Program-made: the position numbers and the translations under genes
Notes under the pieces: model-generated
Databases searched by the model: none
What the model saw: the letters and a program-made list of their open reading frames with translations, nothing else
Told to the model about the DNA's origin: nothing
Assembly: GCA_900544135.1 (NCBI GenBank)
Contig: UQTU01000007.1
Coordinates: 1 to 64,000, forward strand
DNA length: 64,000 nt
Source: an uncultured Collinsella sp.
GTDB taxonomy: Bacteria > Actinomycetota > Coriobacteriia > Coriobacteriales > Coriobacteriaceae
Direction of reading: 5' to 3'
In this document: one piece after another, positions 26,422 through 35,133 of the stretch
How the letters are laid out: the number at the start of each line of letters is the position of its first letter
How positions within the stretch are numbered: the stretch's first letter is position 1

Positions 26422-29312
26422 CGCCGCCGCTCGTGGCGTGCACGCCACAGCTGTAGATAGTGCCCGATCTGCGCCGATTCGATGCGCTGGTAGGAGCTCG
26501 TGGGCAGCGACGTTAAGAACTTCTTGCCATAGCCCTTCGTCACCAGGCGAGGATCCGCCAAGATCAGCACACCGCTATCGGTCGACGAGCGAATCAAACG
26601 CCCCGCGGCCTGCTTAACCTCGAGCACCGCCTCGGGCAGCGAATAGCGCGCCCATGCGCGGTCTTCGCGCAGGTTGCGCTCGCACGAGAGCGGATCCGTG
26701 GGGCTCGAGAACGGCAACTTGGGAATGATGACGCAGCGCAGCGTCTCGCCGCTGGCATCAAACCCCTCCCAGAAGGCCTTGAGCGCAAAAAGCGACGAGG
26801 TCGGTTCGTTGATAAACCGGTCGCGCAGGCGACGAGGAGATGAGTTGCGCTGCTGGCAGTTGAGCTCCAGACCCGCACGGGCCATCTTGGGCTCAACGCG
26901 GGCGTATAGGTCCTCCATGTCGCGCCGATTGGTGAACAACGTGAGCACCGATCCGCCCATGGCAAGATGGGCGTCGACCAGTACGCGCTCGAGCGCCGTA
27001 AGATAGCTCTCACGATCGCGCGGATCGGGGATATCGCCCGCAACGACTACAGCCATGTTCGAATCGAAGTCGTAGCTCGAATCCAAGTGCAGCGATGACG
27101 ACGTTGAAGCACCGATGCGATCAAGGCCGACCGCATGGTTAAAGTGCTCAAAGCTTTTGGACACCGTCATGGTCGCCGAGGCAAAGATAGCCGTGTGAAC
27201 CTCGGGCAGCCACTCGGTTGCCAAGGCCTCGCCAATGTCGATGCGCTCTGCGGTCATTGACTCTCCGCCGGCACGCAGCCTGCGATTGACCTGCAGCGAA
27301 TACACGTAGTGTTCATCGGTACCATCAATGATGAGTTTTAGGTTCTCGGCCAGCTCGTGCAGGCGGCGCGAGATATCACCCAGGTCGACAACAACCTCTG
27401 GCTTGTCGGCGGCGACGGCTTGCACCAGCGCGTCGACGCTCTTGTCAGCTTGTTCCAATGCGTCGATGCCAGTGTAGGCCGACTGTAAGAAATCATGCCA
27501 GTCGTCAGATTCGCGCAGCTCGGGGCCAATCCATAGATTGGCATTGTCATAGCCCCCACGGGCACGGCGACCGAGCTCGCGAACGCCATCGAACACGCCG
27601 GCGATCGCCATGCTCGCGCGCGCAACTGTCGACGTCGCCTTGGCGGTAAGGCCCAGATAGAGCGTAGAGCCCTCGGAGGTTGCCAAATCACGGGAAACCT
27701 GGCTTAGCGCGCCGGTGCTCGAGCCACCCAGACGCTCAAACAGAACGCGTGATTCGTCCGCCGACACCACACGCGCCCACTGACGGCGCGCCTCGCGCTC
27801 GATGGAATGGGCCTCGTCGATTACCCAATGACGAATCGTCGGCAAAATCCTGCCCTCGGCCGCGACGTTGCGGAACAGCAGGGAATGGTTGGTGACCACC
27901 ACATCGGCATGCGCCGCACGACGGCGAGCGCCGTGGACCAAACATTTATCAGGGAAAAACGGGCAGAGGCGACGAGCACACTCGCGCGAGGCCGTCGTAA
28001 AGTCGGGACGGTTGACGCTGCGCCACCGAATGCCGAGCGAGTCGAGGTCGCCATCGGCTGATTGGCAGACGTACGCCATAATGACCGCGACCGCCGTGAG
28101 CGTGTCCGCCGGATCGCGCTTGGTGGTAATCTCGACCTGGCCGCGGCTCATGCGCTCGAGCTTGCGCAGGCACGGATAGTGGTCATACCCCTTGAGAGCG
28201 CAAAATGACAGACCACCGTCCAGTTGCTCGGCAAGTTTTGGCAGCTCATGGTACATGAGCTGGTCGGCAAGATTGTTCGATTTGGTCGCAATACCAACCG
28301 TGATGTTGTTACGGCGTGCTGCCTCGGCAAAAGGCACCAGATAGGCCATCGATTTGCCGACGCCTGTGCCTGCCTCAATTACTCGATGAGTGCCCGTGAC
28401 CAGCGCATCGCGGACCTCGAGTGCCATCGCGATCTGCTCATCACGCGGCTCGTAGGTGGGATACATGCGATTGACCAGTCCACCTGGCGCATAGTCTGCC
28501 TCGATCTCCTCACGACTCGGCATCTTGAGAACCGGCAGCTCATCGGCGTCCACCCGATCGTCGGCGCGATCGGCCTTGAGAACGTCAGCACGAGCGGCGC
28601 TGAGAGAGAAGATAGAACCAGGGTTCTGCCCTGCCAAGAATGAGAAGATAGGACGATAGGACCAGGGCACGTCCGGATGCATGTCGGCTAGGCGCGCCAT
28701 GAGGCCCTGGGGCAAGTCGGTGAGCGCCACGAGCAACACGCGCCATACGCCACACAGGGCGTCGACGTCGGCATTGGCACGGTGTGATACCGAGTCGCAG
28801 CCAAACAGATCGGCCATAAAAGACAGCTTGTGCGAGGCCAGGCGCGGAAGCGCGATGCGCGACAGCGCCAGCGAATCGATCCAAATATCGCTCACGTTGA
28901 CGCCGCCTTTGATCGACTCGATAAACGAGCGGTCGAACGTGGCGTTGTGTGCGATCACCGGGCAGCCACCGACAAAATCGGCGAGAGCGGCGACGGCCTC
29001 AACCGCCGACGGGGCATCTGCCACATCGGCATTTGTAATGCTCGTGAGCTCGGTAATCTCGGCGGGAATCAGCTGTTTGGGATGCACGAAGGTATCGAAG
29101 CGGTCGATGACCTCGCGGCCCGAAAGACGGGCCGCCGAGATCTCGATCAGCTCGTTGTCCTGCACCGAAAGACCCGTGGTCTCGGTATCGAGGACAATCA
29201 CATCTTCCTCGATAAGGCCGAAGGACTGCGTTTTGGCGCGGTCGGCAAGCGTGGCATAGGAGTCGATGACAAACTGCGGCGTTCCTGACGAAACCGCGTC
29301 CTCGATTAGCAT
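26418..29312 (-). CDS. DinG-type ATP-dependent helicase with N-terminal 3'-5' exonuclease domain
   Basis: This 964-residue fusion has a DnaQ-like exonuclease (VIVLDTETTGLSVQDNELIE, then HNATFDRSF) at about residues 38-200. An XPD/DinG superfamily-2 helicase follows. Walker A is EAGTGVGKSMAYL. A Cys-rich iron-sulfur segment includes CARRLCPFFPDKCLVHGARR. The DEAH box is VIDEAHSIE, preceded by VVTNHSLLF, and late motifs include FWEGFDASGETLRC and QAAGRLIRSSTD. It unwinds DNA with 5'-3' polarity by family; the exonuclease fusion is the usual Gram-positive layout. It overlaps the end of ddl by seven bases and is probably co-expressed with it. Confidence 0.94.
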   Translation of the reverse strand: MLIEDAVSSGTPQFVIDSYATLADRAKTQSFGLIEEDVIVLDTETTGLSVQDNELIEISAARLSGREVIDRFDTFVHPKQLIPAEITELTSITNADVADAPSAVEAVAALADFVGGCPVIAHNATFDRSFIESIKGGVNVSDIWIDSLALSRIALPRLASHKLSFMADLFGCDSVSHRANADVDALCGVWRVLLVALTDLPQGLMARLADMHPDVPWSYRPIFSFLAGQNPGSIFSLSAARADVLKADRADDRVDADELPVLKMPSREEIEADYAPGGLVNRMYPTYEPRDEQIAMALEVRDALVTGTHRVIEAGTGVGKSMAYLVPFAEAARRNNITVGIATKSNNLADQLMYHELPKLAEQLDGGLSFCALKGYDHYPCLRKLERMSRGQVEITTKRDPADTLTAVAVIMAYVCQSADGDLDSLGIRWRSVNRPDFTTASRECARRLCPFFPDKCLVHGARRRAAHADVVVTNHSLLFRNVAAEGRILPTIRHWVIDEAHSIEREARRQWARVVSADESRVLFERLGGSSTGALSQVSRDLATSEGSTLYLGLTAKATSTVARASMAIAGVFDGVRELGRRARGGYDNANLWIGPELRESDDWHDFLQSAYTGIDALEQADKSVDALVQAVAADKPEVVVDLGDISRRLHELAENLKLIIDGTDEHYVYSLQVNRRLRAGGESMTAERIDIGEALATEWLPEVHTAIFASATMTVSKSFEHFNHAVGLDRIGASTSSSLHLDSSYDFDSNMAVVVAGDIPDPRDRESYLTALERVLVDAHLAMGGSVLTLFTNRRDMEDLYARVEPKMARAGLELNCQQRNSSPRRLRDRFINEPTSSLFALKAFWEGFDASGETLRCVIIPKLPFSSPTDPLSCERNLREDRAWARYSLPEAVLEVKQAAGRLIRSSTDSGVLILADPRLVTKGYGKKFLTSLPTSSYQRIESAQIGHYLQLWRARHERRR

Positions 29313-30271
29313 GCAATGCCCGCTCGACGAAGGCCCATACGGATCAGGCTGTCACAGACCTGCGGGAACGTCATGTCGTCGGTGTGGCGGATCTCATCTG
29401 GATACAGCGACGTATCGGTCATGCCGGGAATGGTATTGGTCTCGAGGATAACGGGGCCGTCCTCGCTCACAATAAAGTCGCTGCGCGAGATACCCAGGCA
29501 ACCGAGGGCCTTGTGAGCGGCACAGGCAAGTTCCTGAGCGCGAGCGTAATTCTCGGGTGAAATCTGCGCCGGAATGCGATGGATATCCGTAGGGTCGACA
29601 TACTTCACGTCCAGATCGTAGAACTCGCAGTCCTCGGGCTTACGAATCTCGACAATCGGCAGGGCGCGTACGTCATCTTCGCCGTATACGCCGACGGTGA
29701 TCTCGGTACCCTCGATGCACTTCTCGACCAGCACTTTGTCGCCGTACTCAAACGCCTTGGCGATTGCCGCGGGCAGCTCGGAGGGCTCATGGACCAGGGA
29801 AATGCCATAGCTGGAACCGTTGACGGCCGGCTTCACAAAGCAGCGCTCGCCACAAACCTCGACGATATGATCGATATCGACTTCATCGCCCACCTCGAGC
29901 GCAAGGCCGGGGGCAATGGGAATGCCCGCCTTGGCGTATAGGAGCTTAGAGACCTCCTTGTCGGCACCGCAGGCGCTGGCAAGTACGCCCGAGGCCGTGT
30001 AGGGGATACCCAGGGTCTCCATGGCACCCTGCATGGCGCCATCCTCACCGCCGGCGCCGTGCATGGCGATAAATGCCACATCGAATCCGCCGGTCGCCAT
30101 GGTTACCATAAAGTCATCAGCGGCCGTGTCAAGCAGCTCCACCGAGGTGTAGCCGGCTTCCTTCAGTGCCACCACAACGTTCTTTCCCGAATCGAGCGAG
30201 ATCTCGCGCTCGGCGGAATGACCGCCCGCCAAGACCGCTACGTGCATGTTCTCTAGGCTTTTACCCGGCAT
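29306..30271 (-). CDS. ddl: D-alanine--D-alanine ligase
   Basis: This cytoplasmic ATP-grasp enzyme makes the D-Ala-D-Ala dipeptide for peptidoglycan. Diagnostic parts are VAVLAGGHSAEREISLDSGK, VAFIAMHGAGGEDGAMQG (the first family signature), YTASGVLASACGADKEVSK, then CFVKPAVNGSSYGISLV and the metal-binding end VILETNTIPGMTDTSLYP. 321 residues is standard. GAGGAG lies seven bases before ATG 30271. It leads an operon with the DinG-type helicase; rlmN is divergent. Confidence 0.97.
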   Translation of the reverse strand: MPGKSLENMHVAVLAGGHSAEREISLDSGKNVVVALKEAGYTSVELLDTAADDFMVTMATGGFDVAFIAMHGAGGEDGAMQGAMETLGIPYTASGVLASACGADKEVSKLLYAKAGIPIAPGLALEVGDEVDIDHIVEVCGERCFVKPAVNGSSYGISLVHEPSELPAAIAKAFEYGDKVLVEKCIEGTEITVGVYGEDDVRALPIVEIRKPEDCEFYDLDVKYVDPTDIHRIPAQISPENYARAQELACAAHKALGCLGISRSDFIVSEDGPVILETNTIPGMTDTSLYPDEIRHTDDMTFPQVCDSLIRMGLRRAGIAC

Positions 30272-30356
30272 GGGCAGACTCCTCCTCTATAATTTCTGCA
30301 GCTGATACCATATTGTAGCGATACCCTCTACGTTTCCCCAAAATCGAAAGGCTTCC

Positions 30357-31409
30357 ATGAATCCCAGGACTAAATCTCAGGACATTCGCGACTTGAGCCA
30401 AAACGATATTCGCGAGCTCGTGGCCGAACTTGGCCAGCCCGCCTTCCGCGCGAAGCAGCTCATCGAATGGGTCTTTGAGAAGAACGTTTGTTCGTTTGAC
30501 GATATGACCAACCTTCCCAAGGCTTTCCGTGAGCAGCTTAAAGAGGCTTTTGCCTTTGATACGCCGACTGAACTCACCAAGCAGGTTTCCAAAGATGGCT
30601 CGCGCAAGTATCTGCTCGAGTACCACGATGGCATTTCCATCGAGACTGTCGGCATGCCCCGTCGTAACAAACTTTCCGCCTGCGTTTCCACCCAGGCAGG
30701 CTGCGGCATGGGCTGCGTCTTTTGCGCTACCGGTCTCAACGGCCTCAAGCGCTCTCTGACCGCTCAAGAGATCGTCGACCAGGTGCTTCATGTATCCAAC
30801 GACTTTGGCGAGCGTGCCACAAGCGTTGTCTTCATGGGCCAGGGCGAGCCGTTTGCCAACTACGACGAGGTTCTCAAGGCATTGCGTATCCTCAACGACC
30901 CCGATGGTATCGGTATCGGCGCTCGTCACCTCACCGTCTCTACCAGCGGCGTTATTCCCGGTATTCGCAAATTTGCCGATATCCCCGAGCAGTTCACTCT
31001 TGCCGTTTCCCTGCATTCCGCCATCCAGTCGACGCGCAATAAGCTCATGCCCGGTGTTAAGAAATACACGCTGCTTCGCCTTCACGAAGCGCTTCAGCTC
31101 TACACCGAGAAGACTGGCCGCCGCCCGACCTATGAGTATGCCATGATCGAAGGCGTCAACGATACGAATCCCGAGATGCAGGCACTCTGCGACTTCTGCG
31201 AGGGAACGCTGTGCCACGTTAACCTGATTCAACTTAACGACATCGAGGGCAGCCCGCTCAAGCCGTCGCCGATTCATAAGGTTGAGGATCTTCAGCGTCG
31301 TCTTGAGTCCCGTGGCATCGAGACCACGATTCGTAACTCCCGTGGTAACGATATTGACGCCGCTTGCGGACAGCTGAAACAGCGCTTCAAAGTTCAGAAG
31401 AACGCATAG
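30357..31409 (+). CDS. rlmN: 23S rRNA (adenine-2503 C2)-methyltransferase
   Basis: This radical-SAM enzyme methylates A2503 of 23S rRNA and some tRNAs. It has the N-terminal HhH-like segment QPAFRAKQLIEWVFEKNV, then ACVSTQAGCGMGCVFCATG with the CxxxCxxC cluster ligands. VVFMGQGEPFANYDEV and the late Cys in NSRGNDIDAACGQL (the methyl-carrying cysteine) complete the active site. The 350-residue length is typical. A strong terminator follows. Confidence 0.97.
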   Translation: MNPRTKSQDIRDLSQNDIRELVAELGQPAFRAKQLIEWVFEKNVCSFDDMTNLPKAFREQLKEAFAFDTPTELTKQVSKDGSRKYLLEYHDGISIETVGMPRRNKLSACVSTQAGCGMGCVFCATGLNGLKRSLTAQEIVDQVLHVSNDFGERATSVVFMGQGEPFANYDEVLKALRILNDPDGIGIGARHLTVSTSGVIPGIRKFADIPEQFTLAVSLHSAIQSTRNKLMPGVKKYTLLRLHEALQLYTEKTGRRPTYEYAMIEGVNDTNPEMQALCDFCEGTLCHVNLIQLNDIEGSPLKPSPIHKVEDLQRRLESRGIETTIRNSRGNDIDAACGQLKQRFKVQKNA

Positions 31410-31427
31410 GGGAGTCGCACTCCAAAA

Positions 31428-31443
31428 CGTTTCATGTGAAACA
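31428..31443. other. Degenerate parS-like site
   Basis: CGTTTCATGTGAAACA differs from TGTTTCACGTGAAACA at two positions. It lies 2.2 kb from the parS cluster, just after rlmN, and may be a weaker ParB site. Confidence 0.45.
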
Positions 31444-31448
31444 TCGAA

Positions 31449-31481
31449 CGGCCCCGGTTGCAGGATATGCAACCGGGGCCG
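31449..31481 (+). terminator. Terminator of rlmN
   Basis: Fourteen-base arms cggccccggttgca and tgcaaccggggccg around a five-base loop, followed by tttcattt. Confidence 0.9.
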
Positions 31482-31543
31482 TTTCATTTATTGACCTCAA
31501 TTTTGAATCAGTTGCTTCCTGTCCCATTTTTTACGGCCAAAAT

Positions 31544-31581
31544 AAGGGGCCCTTGTCTCATGAATCAGACAAGGGCCCCTT
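31544..31581 (-). terminator. Terminator of the parA-parB operon
   Basis: Fifteen-base arms aaggggcccttgtct and agacaagggcccctt form a hairpin; on the minus strand it is followed by a T-rich tail. It lies after the small gene that ends the parAB unit. Confidence 0.85.
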
Positions 31582-31608
31582 AGAATATGCTGAGTAATTG
31601 TTAGGTAC

Positions 31609-31863
31609 CTAATAGCCTACATTTTCCCATTGGTTGCTAACCCAACCTTGATTAATCTTGGGATTCTTCGTTACCTGAGCAGTACGCATGGCAACATCTT
31701 CTGTCATAACATCCATTTTCTTCTTGGATGTATCAACGATATCTTGCGCGCCACGAAGCAAACGATCTCGAAGCTCATCGTCTGTCGCGATCTTATAGCC
31801 AGCAAAGGCACCAGCCGCGACAGTCGTCACCAATGCAATCGCAGTTATAATCTTATTCCTCAT
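31609..31863 (-). CDS. Small membrane protein downstream of parB
   Basis: This 84-residue protein has an N-terminal membrane segment (IITAIALVTTVAAGAFAGY) and a charged helical tail, broadly YtxH-like in layout. ATG 31863 follows AAGGAGG at normal spacing and overlaps the end of parB, so it is the last gene of the parA-parB unit. No known function. Confidence 0.7.
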   Translation of the reverse strand: MRNKIITAIALVTTVAAGAFAGYKIATDDELRDRLLRGAQDIVDTSKKKMDVMTEDVAMRTAQVTKNPKINQGWVSNQWENVGY

Positions 31864-32758
31864 CTTGGCCTCCTTGATCAAACTGAATCATTTCAGCAAG
31901 AATACGAGAGAGCTCTTCCTCGTCTTTAAACTCAATCTCAATCTTATTCTTTCCACGCGAGCTCTTCACACGCACGTTGGTATTAAATACCTGACGGAGT
32001 ACACGCGCAGCCTTTTTAAAAGACTGAGGCGTTGCAGGCCGCGGCGTCTTAGGTGTCTCTCCGGCAGAAAACAATGGAGCAAGATTTTCTGTCGCTCTTA
32101 CGGAAAGGCCCTCCGCAACAACCTTCTCTGCAAGTCGAATTCGAGCATCCTCATAGGGAACTGCAAGAATCGCACGTGCGTGACCAGCAGTAAGTTTACC
32201 CTCAAAAATCATCTGCTGAACTACTTCGGGGAGATCGAGAAGGCGCAGCGAGTTTGTAATTGCAGAGCGTGACTTGCTTACGGCCTTCGACAATGCCTCC
32301 TGGGTCATACCGCTAGCATCGATGAGCTGGCGATAGCCCTTAGCCTCTTCGACGGGATTCAGATCAGAACGCTGAAGGTTTTCGATAAGAGCAAGAGCCA
32401 GCATCTCTTCATCATTAACATCTTTAATGATGACAGGCAGCTCCTCAAGACCAGCAAGCTTTGACGCCTGGTAACGACGCTCACCAGCGATGATCTCATA
32501 GCCGTTTCCATGCTTGCGAACCAAGAGCGGCTGCAAAACGCCATGTTCTTGGATTGACTCGCTCAACTCGCGAAGTTCAGTTTCATTAAAGTGAATTCGC
32601 GGTTGATTAGGGTTGGGAACGATATCCTCAATAGGTAGTTTTGTTTCAGATGCGGCATTTGAAGCAGATGCAGCAGAACCACCGGTCTCATACTCAGCCT
32701 CTGAGACCAAAGCATTGAGTCCGCGTCCCAATCCACCACGTTTCTTTGCACTAGGCAC
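31853..32758 (-). CDS. parB: Chromosome partitioning protein ParB
   Basis: ParB is a CTP-binding clamp that loads at parS and spreads to organise the origin region. It has the N-terminal motif GRGLNALVSE and the ParB/Srx nucleotide domain (EIIAGERRYQASKLAGL, including the GERRY/F-type CTP motif, and ALIENLQRSDLNPVEEA). The helix-turn-helix is TQEALSKAVSKSRSAITNSL, followed by LLDLP and GHARAIL. The C-terminal dimerisation part ends with an acidic tail. It overlaps parA by eight bases. Three parS sites lie within 150 bases upstream of parA. Confidence 0.97.
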   Translation of the reverse strand: MPSAKKRGGLGRGLNALVSEAEYETGGSAASASNAASETKLPIEDIVPNPNQPRIHFNETELRELSESIQEHGVLQPLLVRKHGNGYEIIAGERRYQASKLAGLEELPVIIKDVNDEEMLALALIENLQRSDLNPVEEAKGYRQLIDASGMTQEALSKAVSKSRSAITNSLRLLDLPEVVQQMIFEGKLTAGHARAILAVPYEDARIRLAEKVVAEGLSVRATENLAPLFSAGETPKTPRPATPQSFKKAARVLRQVFNTNVRVKSSRGKNKIEIEFKDEEELSRILAEMIQFDQGGQDEE

Positions 32759-33551
32759 GCTTGATCACCTCTTTTGCAAGGTTCATATACGCTTTTGCAC
32801 CCTTGTTTTGAGGTGCATAGGTAATTACCGGTTCTCCAAAAGACGGAGCTTCAGAGATTTTAACCGTACGGGGAATCAGTGTCTTAAACGCCTTATCACC
32901 AAAGTACGATTGAACTTCCTCAACAACCTGATTCGACAAAGAAGTACGTGAGTCATACATGGTCATAAGCACGCCATAGGTGTCTAAGCCCTTGTTCAGA
33001 CGTGATTTGACCATCTTCATTGACTCAAGCAGCTTCGTAACGCCCTCGAGTGCGTAATACTCACACTGGATTGGAATCAAAACGCTATCTGCTGCGGTCA
33101 AGGCATTGATAGTAAGCAGGCCGAGCGAAGGAGGACAGTCAATGAAAATAAAATCGAACTCGTCCTGAATCGGCTCAAGCAAATCTTTGAGGCGGGTTTC
33201 ACGAGCAATTGCGCTTACGAGCTCAATTTCGGCACCTGCAAGCTGAATCGTAGCTGGAATTACGAATACCTTTTTGCAATTTGTATCAAGAACAAGCGAT
33301 TCTGCCGGCACATCATTCAACAATGCATCATAGATGCAGTGATCAAGGTCTTCTTTTTCAATTCCAAATCCACTGGTGCTGTTTCCCTGCGGATCAAAAT
33401 CGACAATCAGTGTCTTACGACCCTGCTCACCCAGTGCTGCTGCAAGGTTTACAGCCGTCGTTGACTTACCTACGCCGCCTTTTTGATTGATGATTGCAAT
33501 GATACGCGTGTCTTTTGCGCTCTTAGAACGCTTAACGTCGCGAAATCCCAC
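32751..33551 (-). CDS. parA: Chromosome partitioning ATPase ParA (Soj type)
   Basis: This deviant-Walker ATPase drives origin segregation with ParB. It has IIAIINQKGGVGKSTTAVNL with the signature lysine, LIVDFDPQGNSTSGFG, FIFIDCPPSLGLLTINAL and IPIQCEYYALEG. The start is GTG 33551, with AGGAGGG four bases upstream. The 266-residue length is typical for chromosomal Soj. The upstream gap contains three parS sites. Confidence 0.97.
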   Translation of the reverse strand: MGFRDVKRSKSAKDTRIIAIINQKGGVGKSTTAVNLAAALGEQGRKTLIVDFDPQGNSTSGFGIEKEDLDHCIYDALLNDVPAESLVLDTNCKKVFVIPATIQLAGAEIELVSAIARETRLKDLLEPIQDEFDFIFIDCPPSLGLLTINALTAADSVLIPIQCEYYALEGVTKLLESMKMVKSRLNKGLDTYGVLMTMYDSRTSLSNQVVEEVQSYFGDKAFKTLIPRTVKISEAPSFGEPVITYAPQNKGAKAYMNLAKEVIKRA

Positions 33552-33590
33552 GGTCCCTCCTGGTGTGTATTAAAGCTGTCAAACGGAGGA

Positions 33591-33684
33591 TGTTTCACGT
33601 GAAACATTCCGATTCGATATCAACCGCCATGTTTCACGTGAAACACTGCAAGTTGTTAGTATCCATTATGTTTCACGTGAAACA
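33591..33684. other. Cluster of three perfect parS sites
   Basis: TGTTTCACGTGAAACA occurs at 33591-33606, 33630-33645 and 33669-33684, each an exact match to the bacterial parS consensus and each a perfect palindrome. Their starts are spaced 39 bases apart. They lie between parA and rsmG, so ParB loaded here could also influence these promoters. Confidence 0.97.
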
Positions 33685-33685
33685 T

Positions 33686-34423
33686 CTAGGCAAGCGGATT
33701 CTTCTTTGCCATGCCATTTGCACGAGGCAATGAAACGGATGCTGGATGACTCTTCGAAAGAACAATGAACTCCCTGTGGCCCAAGCCCTCAGGCAAATCG
33801 ATTGCGTCATTCAGAAGCAAAGTGAAGCCGCAAATCTTAGCTGCTGACATGCCGGAAGCAAGCTCCTCATCCGAAGGATTGCCCTTGGTGATAACAAATA
33901 GACCTCCATCCTTGAGGAACGGAGCCGCATACTCAACAAGAATCGGTAGAGGGGCCAGTGCGCGGGCGGTTACGACAGAGAACTGCTTCTTATAGCTTCG
34001 AGCATATTCTTCAAGACGATCATGAACGGCATGAGAATGTTTCAATCCAAGAGCATGGACAAAAGAATTGACAGCATCAACCTTCTTGCCAACAGAGTCA
34101 ATATAAGTAGCTTTACGATGCGTGGTTATGGTTAACGGAATACCAGGGAAGCCCGCACCTGTCCCCATATCGAGCAAAGCTCCCTCAGGAGCCTTATTGA
34201 TATAGGGGAGCAAAACAAGTGAGTCGAGGATATGAAGTACCGCAGCATCTTCTACGTTAAGAATACGGGTGAGATTAGTTGTCTTATTTGTTTCCAGAAC
34301 CAAATCCAAATGCTGAATACATTTCCTCAGCTCAACATCAGATACGCTCAAGGAATACTCTTTGCAATAGGAAGTTAGACGAGTCAACATCTCGTCAGCT
34401 TGCTGATCAGTAAGTACTAACAA
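33686..34423 (-). CDS. rsmG: 16S rRNA (guanine-527 N7)-methyltransferase
   Basis: RsmG (GidB) is a SAM-dependent methyltransferase acting on the small-subunit 530 loop. It has NKTTNLTRI, HILDSLVLLPYI, the SAM loop LLDMGTGAGFPGIPL, KVDAVNSFVHALGL and VVTARALAPLPILVEY. The frame opens at 34471, but that codon lies in the jag terminator. The TTG at 34423 has AAGGAG six bases upstream and gives about 245 residues, close to the normal size. Confidence 0.95.
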   Translation of the reverse strand: MLVLTDQQADEMLTRLTSYCKEYSLSVSDVELRKCIQHLDLVLETNKTTNLTRILNVEDAAVLHILDSLVLLPYINKAPEGALLDMGTGAGFPGIPLTITTHRKATYIDSVGKKVDAVNSFVHALGLKHSHAVHDRLEEYARSYKKQFSVVTARALAPLPILVEYAAPFLKDGGLFVITKGNPSDEELASGMSAAKICGFTLLLNDAIDLPEGLGHREFIVLSKSHPASVSLPRANGMAKKNPLA

Positions 34424-34474
34424 CGAAAGCTCCTTTCTGACAAAAAACAGTGTATCGAGAACTTTTGACAAAAA

Positions 34475-34501
34475 AAGGGGACGTGGAAACCACGTCCCCT
34501 T
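34475..34501 (-). terminator. Terminator of the rpmH-to-jag operon
   Basis: Twelve-base arms aaggggacgtgg and ccacgtcccctt enclose a three-base loop; on the minus strand it is followed by seven T. It separates jag from rsmG. Confidence 0.92.
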
Positions 34502-34519
34502 AGCATAAGCTCGAGCAGA

Positions 34520-35089
34520 TTATCGAGCAACAATCACCACATGGCGATCAGGGTCAGAACCCTCAGAATGAGTATCGACGGCATCATTGCCACGAAGTGC
34601 AATGTGAACCAGTCGACGCTCATAGGCATTCATGGGCGGAAGCGAAACACTCTTATGAGTGCGGATGGCACGCTCGGCTGCAGACTGAGCCATGGAGGCA
34701 ACCTTGTCCTGACGGCGGCTCTTGTATCCCTCGACGTCCACTACAACCGGATACCTAAAGCCAAGCTTGCGGCTCACTAGCAAAGAGAACATAACCTGAA
34801 GGGCATCAAGGGTGCGACCATGACGGCCAATGAGAACAGCAAGGTCGGGAGCAGTTACATCCAGAATCAGCTCACCCTCGTCGCCCTCATACTCATCGAT
34901 AGGAGAGTTGGCGGCATCGAAGTGCGAAAGGATGGAACGCAGGATGGAAATCGCGACATCGGCAATGGTGTCGAGCTCCTCGTCGGTCAGCTCTTCACCG
35001 GCCTTGTAGCGCTGTGCAATCTCGGGATAATCGCCCGCGACCTGCGGGGCAACCTCCTCAAGCATATCCTCGATGATCTCTTCAGACAT
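34520..35089 (-). CDS. jag: Jag/KhpB-type KH-R3H RNA-binding protein
   Basis: This 189-residue RNA-binding protein has an acidic N-terminal region and a KH domain with the GXXG loop in LIGRHGRTLDALQVMFSLL. An R3H domain follows (AYERRLVHIAL). It lacks the separate Jag-N domain of Firmicutes homologues, as is common in actinobacteria. ATG 35089 has GGAG six bases upstream. Its place directly after yidC is conserved in bacteria. KhpB proteins influence cell elongation and translation. Confidence 0.92.
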   Translation of the reverse strand: MSEEIIEDMLEEVAPQVAGDYPEIAQRYKAGEELTDEELDTIADVAISILRSILSHFDAANSPIDEYEGDEGELILDVTAPDLAVLIGRHGRTLDALQVMFSLLVSRKLGFRYPVVVDVEGYKSRRQDKVASMAQSAAERAIRTHKSVSLPPMNAYERRLVHIALRGNDAVDTHSEGSDPDRHVVIVAR

Positions 35090-35133
35090 AACGTACTCCA
35101 AAAGTTAGGTACCTAAATAAGATTGATATCCCG

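Noticed and set aside
30261..31487. A 408-codon minus-strand frame antisense to rlmN
   Set aside because: It is a shadow frame of rlmN, which has all its family motifs; the antisense translation lacks any family resemblance.
34424..34471. Upstream start of rsmG
   Set aside because: The extension runs through the jag terminator; TTG 34423 has a good ribosome binding site.
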